Positions 26,564 to 35,684 of a stretch of 35,928 bases of DNA are shown here, piece by piece; within the stretch, counting starts at the first letter, position 1, and each line of letters begins with the position of its first letter. The notes below the pieces were generated by a model. The model did no database searches. It saw only the letters and a list, made by a program, of their open reading frames with translations, and was not told the DNA's origin. The translations under genes were made by a program, and so were the position numbers. This DNA comes from Actinomycetes bacterium (GTDB lineage Bacteria > Actinomycetota > Acidimicrobiia > Acidimicrobiales > UBA8190), in the NCBI GenBank assembly GCA_021826725.1, contig JAKAYQ010000010.1, positions 1 through 35,928 of the forward strand, given 5' to 3'.

Positions 26564-29188
26564 TCAGCGCTTGCCGGGGCCGCCTGCGTCGGGCCAGAAG
26601 ACCGGGACCGCTGCGCTCGGGCACGGTCGCGCCAGAAGATACCCCTGGTAGAGGTCGCAGCCGAGGCGGCGGGCGGCGTCGCGCTGGGTCTCGGTCTCCA
26701 CGCCTTCGGCGATGACCCTGACACCGAGCCCATGGCCCAGCTCGGTCACGACGGACACGATGTGGTCGTCCTGGTGGTTGGTGCCGATGCCTTCCACGAA
26801 CGCCCGGTCGATCTTGAGGAAGCTGACCGGCAGTCGCTTGAGCTGGCTGAGCGACGAGTAGCCGGCGCCGAAGTCGTCGACGGCCAGGCGCAGACCCGCT
26901 CCCCGCAGGTCGTCGAGCACTCGAGCGATGTGCGGGTCGTCGGCGATGAAGCCGGACTCGGTGATCTCGAGCACGACAGCCGACGGCGACAGACCGCTGC
27001 GGCGCAGCGCCTCGTCGACAGCGGGCACGAGATCCGGGCCCTCGAGCTGCCGTGGCGACACGTTGACAGCGAGGAAGGCGTCTTCCGCACCCCGGTGGCG
27101 TGCCCGCCACCGTGCCATCTGCGAAAAGCTCTGCACGAGCACCCAGGATCCCAGCGTCACGATCAGCTCGGACTCCTCGGCAAGACCGATGAACCGCGCC
27201 GGCATCAGCAGGCCGCGGCTGGGGTGCTCCCAGCGGACCAGTGCCTCCAAGCCGACGACTCGACCGTCGGCGAGCGAAGCAACGGGTTGGTACTCCACGC
27301 GCAGCTCGCCGTTCGCCACCGCGGCTCGAAGGTCGTGCTCGAGCTCGAGCCGGCCTCCGATCTCGTCGCGCAGGCCGGCGTCGAACAGCGCGACCCGACC
27401 CCGGTGCCGGGCCTTTGCTTCGAGCATGGCGAGGTCCGCGTCCTGGAGCAACCGGCCCGCGTCGCGCTCCAACGGGCCGGCGCGCACGACCCCTGCGCTC
27501 ACGCCGAGGTTGAGGATGCGACCGGAGGCCAGGCGCAGCGGCCGAGCCAGCGCCGCCCGCAGTGTCTCCGCCCACGCTACGGCCCCGTCGGTATCGACCA
27601 CGCCGGTGAGCAGGACGGCGAACCCGTCCCCGTGGAGCCGTCCGACGGCGGCAGTGGGCGGCACTGCGTCGGCGAGCCGGTGGGCAACCGACCGCAGGAC
27701 CTCGTCACCTGCCGCGTGGCCCAGCGAGTCGTTCACCATCTTGAAGCGGTCGATGTCGATCACCAGGAGCACGGTGTCGCCGACGAGGTCCGGGTCGGCA
27801 ACCGTCTCGCCGATGCGCGCCAGCAGGCCGGTGCGGTTCAGCAGGCCAGTCAGCACATCGTTGCGGGCCTCCCAGGCAAGCCGGTCCATGAGCTGCTTGC
27901 GGTCGGTGATGTCGGACACCGAGCAGACCACCACCGCACCGTCGACCGACTGGTCGTCGTCGAGGCGACGGGTGTTGACCGAGAGCCACTGGCGAACCCC
28001 GCCGTCGCCGACCACGCCGAGCACCGCGTGCGAGCGGGTGATCTGCCGCTTGAGCGCACGGGCCACGGGCAGGTCCTCCGCGGCGATCGCGCCGCCGTCC
28101 ACGCCCCAGACGATCCCGCCTCCCGTGAGCACGGCGTCGCCCCGCCCGCGCTGCAGGCGGGGCCCGAGGATGCGGACAGCCGACTCGTTGGCCGCCTGCA
28201 CCGACCCGTCCCGGTCGAGGACGAGCACGCCTTCTTCGAGGGCGGCGACGGCAGCGGCATACCGCCGCTCGACGGCCAGAAGCGCCCGGTTGGCCTCCTC
28301 CGCCGCCTTGCGCTCGGTGATGTCGTGCAGGATGACCTGGAACGCGGGCTTTCCTCCCCAGGTGGTACGAGCACTGGTCACCTCGACGGGGACCTCGGTG
28401 CCGTCAGAGTGCAAGATGAGCGCCTCGTGACCCTTCACGACATCACCGCTGTGGAAGAGCTGCGACAGCCGGGCGACGGTGGGTCCCACGTGGTCCGGGT
28501 GCAAGAACGCCGTGATCGGCTGGCCCACACCTTCCTGCAACGTGCGGTACCCGGTCATCTTGATGGCGGAGGCGTTGGCGTAGACGAGCTTGCCGTCCTG
28601 GTGGACCACGATCCCGCTGGGTGAGTGCTCGACCAGCAGCTGCAGGCGCTCGGCGGTGTCGGCCGAGATCCACGGCGTGCCGTCCGCAGGCTCGGGCTCA
28701 CCGACGATGCCGAAGAGATGACCTTCGGGACCCCCGGAAACGCTCATCGCCCGCACGAGCAGGCGCGTGGGCTGGCCTGACGGCGCCACCATCTCCTGCA
28801 GCAGCTCATAGCTGTCCCATCCCATCCCGGCTCGGGCGCCCTCGATGACCGGCGCCAGGAGCGCATCCCCGAGGTCATCCGGCGCGACCGGGCGAACCGA
28901 CTGGCCATTACGACTACGACCGGCGGGCCCGCTGGAAAGCCAGTAGCTCCCCGGCGTCGGGTCGTCTCCGATGAGGCGCGCCAAGGGCGTGTGCCACCGG
29001 ATACCGGCGCCACGAGGGTCGAATTCCCAAGTCACCACGCGGGCAAGGTCGGAGAACAACGCCAGCCGCTGCTCGGCAGTGAGCGGGACCACCGCGTCGG
29101 AACCCGACGGTGCAACAGGCGTGCACATGTCGACTCGTGGGACCATGCCCCACATATCGGCACGGGTAAAGAGGACCTTGAACGGCAT
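26564..29188 (-). CDS. PAS-PAS-GGDEF(degenerate)-EAL protein, likely c-di-GMP phosphodiesterase
   Basis: This multidomain signalling protein has 874 aa from the ATG at 29188. After a PAS-like N-terminal region there is a PAS domain (about 180-300; LLVEHSPSGIVVHQDG) and a second (about 305-425; ALEEGVLVLDRDG). A GGDEF-like domain (about 435-600) has its signature changed to HGDGF, so cyclase activity is unlikely. The EAL domain (about 615-860) keeps EALVRW, NVSPRQL, EITES, DDFGAGYSSL, KIDRAFV, EGVET and QGYL, the residues needed for c-di-GMP hydrolysis. No membrane helix is seen, so it is probably cytosolic. The start is uncertain; the track extension to 29344 is Cys/His/Arg-rich and not convincing. 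Confidence 0.9.
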   Translation of the reverse strand: MPFKVLFTRADMWGMVPRVDMCTPVAPSGSDAVVPLTAEQRLALFSDLARVVTWEFDPRGAGIRWHTPLARLIGDDPTPGSYWLSSGPAGRSRNGQSVRPVAPDDLGDALLAPVIEGARAGMGWDSYELLQEMVAPSGQPTRLLVRAMSVSGGPEGHLFGIVGEPEPADGTPWISADTAERLQLLVEHSPSGIVVHQDGKLVYANASAIKMTGYRTLQEGVGQPITAFLHPDHVGPTVARLSQLFHSGDVVKGHEALILHSDGTEVPVEVTSARTTWGGKPAFQVILHDITERKAAEEANRALLAVERRYAAAVAALEEGVLVLDRDGSVQAANESAVRILGPRLQRGRGDAVLTGGGIVWGVDGGAIAAEDLPVARALKRQITRSHAVLGVVGDGGVRQWLSVNTRRLDDDQSVDGAVVVCSVSDITDRKQLMDRLAWEARNDVLTGLLNRTGLLARIGETVADPDLVGDTVLLVIDIDRFKMVNDSLGHAAGDEVLRSVAHRLADAVPPTAAVGRLHGDGFAVLLTGVVDTDGAVAWAETLRAALARPLRLASGRILNLGVSAGVVRAGPLERDAGRLLQDADLAMLEAKARHRGRVALFDAGLRDEIGGRLELEHDLRAAVANGELRVEYQPVASLADGRVVGLEALVRWEHPSRGLLMPARFIGLAEESELIVTLGSWVLVQSFSQMARWRARHRGAEDAFLAVNVSPRQLEGPDLVPAVDEALRRSGLSPSAVVLEITESGFIADDPHIARVLDDLRGAGLRLAVDDFGAGYSSLSQLKRLPVSFLKIDRAFVEGIGTNHQDDHIVSVVTELGHGLGVRVIAEGVETETQRDAARRLGCDLYQGYLLARPCPSAAVPVFWPDAGGPGKR

Positions 29189-29381
29189 GCGTGCGCGCGG
29201 CGGGAACGCGCATCCACCGACCGGAACCGTCGGATCCCCGAGGCAAAGATGAACTCTGTGCGCGCGATATCTCGAACACGCTGCGTGGGTATGCAGCGCG
29301 GGACGCGCAGCAAGATCTCGTAGGGCCAACGGCGCTGGCGGCACTGTGTGGCGACATTTGTGTGAAGTCTACCGCTCGTCC

Positions 29382-29410
29382 TTTACGCGGCGGGGGACGC
29401 TCGCTATCAT
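29382..29410 (+). promoter_or_regulatory. Candidate promoter of the beta-ketoacyl synthase gene
   Basis: TTTACG (29382-29387) and TATCAT (29405-29410) are separated by 17 bp. The -10 matches five of six consensus bases. The ATG lies 35 nt downstream of the -10 with a GCGAGG ribosome-binding element. This is the best sigma-70-type promoter seen in the window. Confidence 0.6.
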
Positions 29411-29445
29411 CCGCTGCAACCGACTCGACGAAGCGAGGTTGCACG

Positions 29446-30651
29446 ATGAGCAGCGCGACGGTTCGTGACCACGGCGGTGATCGAGTTGGCTCCACACCGG
29501 CATCTATCTGCGGGATCGGCGCGGTGACTGGCTACGGATGGGGTCAGAAGCTTTTGTGGGAGGGGCTGTACAGCGGGGTTCCAGCGGTCCAGCCCGTTGA
29601 AGGTTACAGGGAGTACCTGTCGTACGATCCCGTGTATATCGCCACGATCGAGGACGGGGGTGATCCCGAGGATGGCCCGAGCACCTACGCCAGAGCGACC
29701 CGTTTTGCGGCGCGTGAGGCCGTCCACAATGCCATTGACCGGGGATGGCGTCCGGGCGAAACGGTCGGTGTCATCCATGCGCTCGTCCTCGGCGATCTTG
29801 AACGGTGGTCCGCCTTCCATCACCGCCGCGGACGCGACACCTCCAAGCGCGAATGGTTGACCTTGATGCCATCCGCTGTGCTTACCGGCATCAACAAGGA
29901 GTTCGGTTTCCATGGCCCCACGATGGCGGTGTCCGCCATGTGCGCGTCGGGCGTGACCGCGCTCCTGACGGCCAAGCTCTGGCTCGACGCCGGGCTGGTG
30001 TCGGATGTCCTGGTGCTGGCCTGCGATCTGTCGGCCAGCCCGGAGACCTGCGCGGCGTTCACGAACGTCGGCGTCCTCGTCTGCGACTCGCCGGCCCTCG
30101 ACGCGTGCCGGCCCTTCCAGCAGGGCAGCCGAGGCTTCGTGGGCGGCGAGGCAGCCGTCGGCATGGTCGTGTCCGGTCGGTCCGACGCAGCCATCGGCCA
30201 CCTGTTGGGGGGGGCCACCACCCATGACGGCGCACACATCATCTCCATCGAGCCCGACCTCGTGGAAGTGTTCCGGGCGTTCGAGCTCGCGCTAGCTCGC
30301 AGCGGGGTGCGGCCGGAGGAGATCGCCTACCTGAACGCGCACGGGCCCGGCACGCAGCAATGCGACGATGCGGAGGCCAGGGTCGTCGACGACCTGCTCA
30401 CCGGGATCGAGGGCATCTTCTCCGTGAAGCCGCTGGTCGGCCACTGCCAGGCTGCAGCCGGGGCGGTCGAGGTGCTGCCGTCGCTCTTCGGCTTCCAGTC
30501 GGGAGTGATCCCGGCGCCGCCGCGGGTGGCTCCAGGGCATCCCAAGCTGCTCGACGGTGCCACGGCGTGCGTCGACGGGCCGGTGCTCAAGTCGTCGTTG
30601 GGCATGGGTGGCTACAACGCCGTCGCCGTGCTGGCCCCGCCCTCGGCGTAG
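29446..30651 (+). CDS. Orphan beta-ketoacyl synthase (KAS-like thiolase fold)
   Basis: This 401-aa condensing enzyme keeps the KAS I/II catalytic set: Cys166 in AMCASGV, His299 in LNAHGPGT, and Lys328/His333 in SVKPLVGHCQAAAG. RGFVGGEAAVGMVV and the final SSLGMGGYNAVAVL are also family-like. It would condense an acyl thioester with a malonyl-ACP-type extender. The N-terminal third is divergent (GVIHALVLGD where KAS enzymes usually have a GTxxGG-like turn). No ACP, ketoreductase or acyltransferase gene is adjacent, so its pathway is unknown. The ATG at 29446 follows GCGAGG. The early part is somewhat less GC-rich than neighbours, which could indicate transfer. Confidence 0.86.
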   Translation: MSSATVRDHGGDRVGSTPASICGIGAVTGYGWGQKLLWEGLYSGVPAVQPVEGYREYLSYDPVYIATIEDGGDPEDGPSTYARATRFAAREAVHNAIDRGWRPGETVGVIHALVLGDLERWSAFHHRRGRDTSKREWLTLMPSAVLTGINKEFGFHGPTMAVSAMCASGVTALLTAKLWLDAGLVSDVLVLACDLSASPETCAAFTNVGVLVCDSPALDACRPFQQGSRGFVGGEAAVGMVVSGRSDAAIGHLLGGATTHDGAHIISIEPDLVEVFRAFELALARSGVRPEEIAYLNAHGPGTQQCDDAEARVVDDLLTGIEGIFSVKPLVGHCQAAAGAVEVLPSLFGFQSGVIPAPPRVAPGHPKLLDGATACVDGPVLKSSLGMGGYNAVAVLAPPSA

Positions 30652-30657
30652 GTCCCA

Positions 30658-30686
30658 CCGGGTCCTGCAACCCGGCTCCAGCCGGG
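30658..30686. terminator. Two overlapping alternative hairpins after the ketosynthase
   Basis: CCGGGT (30658-30663) pairs with ACCCGG (30670-30675). Overlapping this, CCCGGC (30671-30676) pairs with GCCGGG (30681-30686) around TCCA. The two stems are mutually exclusive. They lie 7 bp past the ketosynthase stop and before the convergent pirin stop, so a bidirectional terminator is the simplest reading. Confidence 0.45.
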
Positions 30687-30786
30687 ATCCGAGTCGATGA
30701 TCCCCGCTGGCCGCCGACACCGTCACCTGCTCCGGTGGCCGCGACCCGTGGACCACGGGGCCTACGCCGAGTGGCGGCCACCACGG

Positions 30787-31749
30787 TCAGTCCCCGATGT
30801 GCACTGCCGGCACCGTGCCCAGCCGACCTGCCCGGTAGTCCTCGAAGGCTTCGGCAATCTCGGCCTTGGAGCTCATGACGAACGGCCCGTAGGCGACGAC
30901 CGGCTCCCCGATCGGGGTTCCACCGAGGAGAAGCACGTCGAGCGCAGGGGTGGCGGCGTCCTGACGACGGTCCGCCTCGACGACCAGCCAGTCGCCATCC
31001 TCCAGAACGGCGAGTTGCCCGCCGATGATGGGTTGATGATCCACGCCGACCGTGCCGCTCCCACTCAGGACATAGACGAGCGCGTTGGAGCGAGCAGGCC
31101 AGGGCACGTCCGCTCGGGCTCCCGGACTGACCGTCATGTGGACCAGGTTGATCGGCGTGTGCGTGGCTCCGGGCCCGCCGATACCCCCGACGGATCCGGC
31201 GATGACCCGGATGAGCGCTCCGGCATCGGCGGTGGTCGCCAGGGTGACGTGCGGCGCGGCGATGCCCTGGTAGCGGGGGGCCACCCGCTTCAGCGCCGCC
31301 GGGAGGTTGACCCACAGCTGTATCCCGTGGAAGAGGCCGCCGCTGGTCACGAGCTCGTCGGGCGGCCGTTCGATGTGCAGGATCCCCGATCCGGCGGTCA
31401 TCCACTGCGTGTCGCCGTTGGTGATGAGCCCACCGCCACCGATCGAGTCCTGGTGCTGGAACGTCCCGTCGATCATGTAGGTCACGGTCTCGAAACCTCG
31501 GTGCGGATGCCATGGCGTGCCTTTGGGCTCGCCCGGTGCGTACTCGACGGCGCCCATCTGGTCCATGTGGACGAAGGGGTCGAGCCGCGCCAGGTCGACG
31601 CCGGCAAAGGCCCGGCGCACCGGAAATCCCTCGCCCTCCAGGCCGGCGGAAGCAGTCGTCACCGACACCACGCGGCGGGCCCGGGCGTCGGGCGTCGAGC
31701 TCGCGACGCGAGGAAGAACGGTGGGATCAGGAACGGTCACAGCGGGCAC
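30787..31749 (-). CDS. Pirin family protein
   Basis: This bicupin protein (320 aa) has pirin hallmarks: FVHMDQMG, HPHRGFETVTYMIDG with metal-binding histidines, GDTQWMTAGSGILHIE, and GIQLWVNLP. The second cupin is in the C-terminal half (VYVLSGSGTVG; LLLGGTPIGEPVVAYGPFVMSS). Pirins are iron-binding proteins, some with quercetinase activity and some regulatory; the precise role here is unknown. The track begins at a GTG at 31773, but those first codons form an AGGAGG-type ribosome site. The GTG at 31749, five bases after AGGAGG, is therefore preferred. Confidence 0.9.
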   Translation of the reverse strand: MPAVTVPDPTVLPRVASSTPDARARRVVSVTTASAGLEGEGFPVRRAFAGVDLARLDPFVHMDQMGAVEYAPGEPKGTPWHPHRGFETVTYMIDGTFQHQDSIGGGGLITNGDTQWMTAGSGILHIERPPDELVTSGGLFHGIQLWVNLPAALKRVAPRYQGIAAPHVTLATTADAGALIRVIAGSVGGIGGPGATHTPINLVHMTVSPGARADVPWPARSNALVYVLSGSGTVGVDHQPIIGGQLAVLEDGDWLVVEADRRQDAATPALDVLLLGGTPIGEPVVAYGPFVMSSKAEIAEAFEDYRAGRLGTVPAVHIGD

Positions 31750-32078
31750 GGGTACCTCCTCCGGCTCCTCCACCAGGAACCTGCTCGGTCAGGATTCACC
31801 AACAGACGGTGCGCCCGGGACATTCCGGTCGCCGGCACCGGAGCGCCTGGGGGTGCGAGCCGCAGGCTCGATTGGTGCCGGCACGCGTGAGCACACCGGG
31901 CGCCGAGCCGCGCGAAGGGGCCCAGCAGACAGGCAGGGCGGATCAGGAAGTCGGGAATTCAGGCGAGCGGCGCACGGCGGAGGGGGAAGTGCAGACTGGA
32001 GTGCCCGCACGACGATGGCAACGGCGCGATGCGGCGCCTGGGGGTCGACGAGCCCGGCGCGCCGGTTCGCCGGGCCGC
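31750..32078. other. Intergenic region between acyltransferase and pirin genes
   Basis: About 330 bp without a convincing gene. A perfect hairpin CGAGCC-GCA-GGCTCG at 31856-31870 could terminate the acyltransferase transcript. A strong AGGAGG before the pirin start is at the low-coordinate end. Open frames here are shadows. Confidence 0.45.
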
Positions 32079-32816
32079 TTACGGCCTCGACGGTGCGTCG
32101 GCCTCGATGAGCCCGCTCCGGACGGCGCGCCAACCGCTGCCGGGTTCGTAGCGCTTGATGACGCGAGCCGGCACACCCACGGCGACACAGTGGTCGGGCA
32201 GCGTTCCAGTCACCACGGAACCGGCACCGACGGCAACGTTCCGGCCGATGCGGGCACCGGGAAGCACGATCACCCCGGCCCCCAGCCAGCTTCCCGGACC
32301 GATGACGACCGGCGCATCGTGGGGAACCTGGGTGCCGATGGGCTGGTCGGGATCGCTGTAGCCGTGGTTCTGGTCGGTCACGTAGACGTAGGGGCCCGTC
32401 TGCACGTCGTCGCCGATCTCGATGCACAGGTGTCCGACGACATGGCTGCCGCGTCCGATCACCACCCGGTCCCCGATGGCCACGACCGGGTCGGTGATCA
32501 TCTGCTGGCCGGGAGCCATGCCGGCCGACAGGGTGACCCACGGTCCGATCATCGCGCCCGAGCCGATGCGGATCCACCGCTCGTTGTAGACCGACCCGGG
32601 AGGAAAGGCGAGGAAGCTGCCGGCGCCGAAGGCGCCGAACCGCGCTGCCCGGGGATGGTCGGGCCCGATGGCGCCGTACAGGCAGATCCACTCCCAGGCA
32701 CCGTGGATGGCCGAGGTCGCCGTCCGCCGGAACAGGGGCGGCAGCCACGACGGGAGGAGCCGAAGCGCCAGACGCCCTGGGGGGCGGCCCGGGAGCACTG
32801 GACGGTCCGACGGCAC
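32079..32816 (-). CDS. Hexapeptide-repeat (left-handed beta-helix) acyltransferase
   Basis: This 245-aa protein has a classic run of hexapeptide repeats: IRIGSGAMIGPWVTL, VAIGDRVVIGRGSHV, IEIGDDVQTGPYVYV, then VVIGPGSWLGAGVIV and ARIGRNVAVGAGSVV. TDQNHGYSDPDQPIG resembles the active-site loop with catalytic histidine in LacA/Maa/WcaF-type O-acetyltransferases, and GVPARVIKRY is the usual C-terminal end. It probably transfers an acetyl group from acetyl-CoA to a sugar or surface glycan. The GTG start at 32816 has only a weak ribosome site; a later start is possible because the first 30 residues are not conserved-looking. Confidence 0.88.
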   Translation of the reverse strand: MPSDRPVLPGRPPGRLALRLLPSWLPPLFRRTATSAIHGAWEWICLYGAIGPDHPRAARFGAFGAGSFLAFPPGSVYNERWIRIGSGAMIGPWVTLSAGMAPGQQMITDPVVAIGDRVVIGRGSHVVGHLCIEIGDDVQTGPYVYVTDQNHGYSDPDQPIGTQVPHDAPVVIGPGSWLGAGVIVLPGARIGRNVAVGAGSVVTGTLPDHCVAVGVPARVIKRYEPGSGWRAVRSGLIEADAPSRP

Positions 32817-33076
32817 GCCGGCAGGCTAGCCCCGCTCCCACTGGCCATCCCACTCCGCCGCCGGTGGGCGATCACCTGCCGGCGAGGAGCCCCGGCACTG
32901 CCGGCGGGAGATCACCGGTTGGGGGGATATCGGGGCGGGCAGCCGCCGGCCGGATATCCTGCAGGCCGGCAGGTGCCCGGACAGCGTCGATGCGGGTCGG
33001 TCGACCGGCGCGTCCACCCGGGTGCCCGCCCACGTGCCCACTCGCCCGCCCGCCCGCCCGGCAGGAGGACCCGCTC

Positions 33077-34342
33077 ATGACCCCGCCGCCTGGCCCCCCC
33101 CACGCCGGCGGGCCGTACCGGTCCCGACAGCCGGGCCAGCACCGCCGGGCCGCACACGCGGCACCACGTCACACCCGAGCCGACGGTCGCGGCCATTCCC
33201 GCTCGACTACGGCGACGATGGCCGGTATTGCCGCCTTCATCTCCTTTGCCGTCGTCGTCCTGGCTGCGGCTACGCCCATCGCTGCCGCTCGCACGATGCG
33301 CCATGCCATCGTCCACGTACGGCACCAGCGGCCAACCCACCGGCGCGTCGTTTCCCGCTCGCCTACGGGCCCGGTCTGCCCCCTGACCGGTGAGCTGGCC
33401 CCAGGGGGTGCCGTCCCGCGCCGCCCGGCGCTTGCCGTCAAGGTCGACAACTACCCGACTGCCCGCCCACAGTCCGCCTTGAACCAGGCGGACATCGTCT
33501 TCGAGGAACCGGTGGAGGGTGCCATCACCCGCCTGGTGGCGGTCTTCCAATGCTCGTCTCCGTCGCTGATCGGCCCGATCCGATCGGCCCGTGAACCGGA
33601 CGTGGCCATCGCCGACGAGCTCAGCCATCCGCTCCTGGTCCACGCCGGCGGCATCAACCCGATCCTGGCCCTCCTCGATGCAGCGAACCTCACCAACATC
33701 GATGTCGTCTTCCAGTACTCGAACCTGGCCGTGCACCCGTCGGGCCGCTACGCCCCCTACGACACCTATGTCTCCGCTCGGAGCATGTGGAACCTCGCTC
33801 CATCGGACACCACACCGCCGGTGCCGCTGTTCGTGTACAGCAGGGCCGTACCCTCCGGCGGCACAACCACCTCGTCGGTCCACATCCCGTTCTCCTCGAC
33901 CAGCGACGTGACCTGGACGTGGGTTCCCAGCAGCAGCGAGTGGCAGCTCTCGTACGCCGGCCAGCCGGCGACGACATTGAGCGGGCCGATGATCGACGGC
34001 GCTTCCGCCCCGATCGCTGCCGCCAACGTCGTCGCCATGCATGTCCACACGTTCACCGGGCCGTGGGTGGAGAACAGCCTGGGAGCCCATGAGGTCGAGG
34101 TCGACGCCACTGGGAGCGGGCCGGTGGTCGTTCTCCGCAACGGTGTGGCCATCGCCGGGACCTGGCGCCGCTCGTCGCTGTCGACACCCATGGCGCTCGT
34201 CGACCGCTCCGGAGCGACGATCCCCCTGGCGCCGGGTGTGACGTGGGTCGAGCTCGTCCCATCTGGGATCCCCATCACCACGGCTGCTCCGACCGGATCG
34301 AGCTCGACGGCGGGGAGCTCCGGGAGCACACCGGCGCACTGA
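33077..34342 (+). CDS. DUF3048 domain protein with N-terminal membrane anchor (YerB-like)
   Basis: This 421-aa protein starts at the ATG at 33077 after a well-spaced AGGAGG. A basic Pro/Arg/His-rich cytoplasmic tail (residues 1-45) precedes one membrane helix (about 48-70, AGIAAFISFAVVVLAAATPIA). The extracellular part carries the DUF3048 signature CPLTGELA, ALAVKVDNYPTARPQSALNQADIVFEEPVEG, RLVAVFQ, and GPIRSAR. YerB-type proteins are of unknown function and probably act at the cell surface. The C-terminus is Ser/Thr/Gly-rich. The track start at 32864 reads through Pro-rich non-coding sequence and is rejected. Convergent with recA. Confidence 0.88.
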   Translation: MTPPPGPPHAGGPYRSRQPGQHRRAAHAAPRHTRADGRGHSRSTTATMAGIAAFISFAVVVLAAATPIAAARTMRHAIVHVRHQRPTHRRVVSRSPTGPVCPLTGELAPGGAVPRRPALAVKVDNYPTARPQSALNQADIVFEEPVEGAITRLVAVFQCSSPSLIGPIRSAREPDVAIADELSHPLLVHAGGINPILALLDAANLTNIDVVFQYSNLAVHPSGRYAPYDTYVSARSMWNLAPSDTTPPVPLFVYSRAVPSGGTTTSSVHIPFSSTSDVTWTWVPSSSEWQLSYAGQPATTLSGPMIDGASAPIAAANVVAMHVHTFTGPWVENSLGAHEVEVDATGSGPVVVLRNGVAIAGTWRRSSLSTPMALVDRSGATIPLAPGVTWVELVPSGIPITTAAPTGSSSTAGSSGSTPAH

Positions 34343-34359
34343 TCCGACACCGGCGCACT
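34328..34359. repeat. 13-bp direct repeat across the DUF3048 stop codon
   Basis: ACACCGGCGCACT occurs at 34328-34340 and 34347-34359, a 19-bp period spanning the TGA. A 7-bp stem, GATCCGA (34341-34347) with TCGGATC (34371-34377), overlaps it and could contribute to termination between the convergent DUF3048 and recA genes. Confidence 0.6.
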
Positions 34360-34472
34360 CCCAACGCCTTTCGGATCCGCAAGCGCGCGGAGAAGGGATT
34401 GGAGAGCGGCGCTCGGGGGTCGGCCACAGCGGCGAGGGCCGATCCTGCCCTGGCCGCCGCCGCCAGCCCGCC

Positions 34473-35519
34473 TCAGTCGCCGGCCGGCACCTCCACGGGA
34501 ACAGGCAGACCGGGGTCGAGCTCGTCCTCGGCGCTCGTGCCGGCCCCCAGGGCAGCACGCACCCGCTCGTTGATCTCCACCATGAGCTCGGGGGTCTCCC
34601 GCAGGAACTGCTTGACGTTCTCCCGGCCCTGCCCGAGCTGCTCGCCCTCGTAGGTGAACCACGCCCCGGACTTCTTGACCAGCCCCAGGTCGACGGCGAC
34701 GTCCAGCAACGAACCTTCGCGGCTGATGCCCGTGCCGTACATGATGTCGAACTCGGCGGTCTTGAACGGGGGGCTGACCTTGTTCTTGACGATCTTGACC
34801 CGGGTCCGGCTGCCGATGACCTCGGCTCCATCCTTGATGGCCTCCACCCGGCGGATGTCGATGCGCACCGAGGCATAGAACTTCAGCGCCCTGCCGCCGG
34901 GGGTGACCTCGGGAGATCCGTACACGACCCCCACTTTTTCGCGCAGCTGATTGATGAAGATGGCGATGGTGTTGGACTTGCTGAGGCTGCCGGTCAGCTT
35001 CCGCAACGCCTGCGACATGAGCCGCGCCTGCAGACCGACGTGGGTGTCACCCATCTCCCCTTCGATCTCCGCCCGCGGGGTGAGGGCAGCGACCGAGTCG
35101 ATCACCAAGACATCGAGCGCCCCCGATCGGATGAGCATGTCGGCGATCTCGAGTGCCTGCTCCCCGGTGTCGGGCTGGGAGATGAGAAGGTCGTCGATGT
35201 TGACCCCGATGGCCTTGGTGTAGACGGGGTCCATGGCGTGCTCCGCATCGATGTAGGCGCAGATCCCCCCGTTGCGCTGGGCCTCCGCAACCACGTGCAT
35301 GGCGAGGGTCGACTTGCCCGACGACTCGGGACCGTAGATCTCCACCACTCGCCCACGGGGGAGCCCGCCTATGCCGAGCGCCCTATCCAACGCCATTGCC
35401 CCGGTGGGGATCGATTCGATGGCCATGTGCAGGTTCTCTCCCATGCGCATGATCGAGCCCTTGCCGAACTGCTTTTCGACCTGGCCAAGGGCCATCTCCA
35501 GCGCCTTGTCACGTTCCAT
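34473..35519 (-). CDS. recA: Recombinase RecA
   Basis: This full-length RecA (348 aa) performs ATP-dependent strand exchange and co-protease activation of LexA. It starts [27 protein letters not shown]. Walker A is GPESSGKST, with [31 protein letters not shown], and the L2 region [21 protein letters not shown]. The ATG at 35519 follows GAGGAGAG; the track start at 35636 is non-conserved. The acidic C-terminal tail is normal. Downstream, where recX often lies in actinobacteria, there is instead the convergent DUF3048 gene. Confidence 0.98.
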   Translation of the reverse strand: MERDKALEMALGQVEKQFGKGSIMRMGENLHMAIESIPTGAMALDRALGIGGLPRGRVVEIYGPESSGKSTLAMHVVAEAQRNGGICAYIDAEHAMDPVYTKAIGVNIDDLLISQPDTGEQALEIADMLIRSGALDVLVIDSVAALTPRAEIEGEMGDTHVGLQARLMSQALRKLTGSLSKSNTIAIFINQLREKVGVVYGSPEVTPGGRALKFYASVRIDIRRVEAIKDGAEVIGSRTRVKIVKNKVSPPFKTAEFDIMYGTGISREGSLLDVAVDLGLVKKSGAWFTYEGEQLGQGRENVKQFLRETPELMVEINERVRAALGAGTSAEDELDPGLPVPVEVPAGD

Positions 35520-35659
35520 GCCGGTTTCTCTCCTCGCTCGTGCAGCCGCTTCCGCCGCTCCGACAGGGCCCGACCGTAGGAGGTGGGTGTGACAGCACCC
35601 TGCTCCTGGTCCGACCCGGTCATGCGACCTCGGCACCGCTCGACCCTTGGTCTTCCAGG

Positions 35660-35684
35660 AGTGTAGTTACGAACGTGTGTTCGT
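35660..35684 (-). promoter_or_regulatory. SOS (LexA) box and -10 of recA
   Basis: ACGAAC-GTGT-GTTCGT at 35669-35684 is a perfect palindrome around a 4-nt centre, matching the GAAC-N4-GTTC core of LexA boxes in Gram-positive bacteria. On the minus strand TACACT (35665-35660) is a plausible -10 right after it, so LexA would cover the promoter. A leader of roughly 130-140 nt would separate the start site from the recA ATG. Confidence 0.88.

Noticed and set aside
29189-29344. 52-residue N-terminal extension of the EAL protein
   Set aside because: Composition rich in Cys, His, Arg and Pro without conserved features; it would also fill most of the divergent promoter region.
32864-33076. Extended start of the DUF3048 gene
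   Set aside because: Translation is Pro/Arg/Gly-rich shadow sequence over CGCCC repeats, whereas an AGGAGG with good spacing marks the ATG at 33077.
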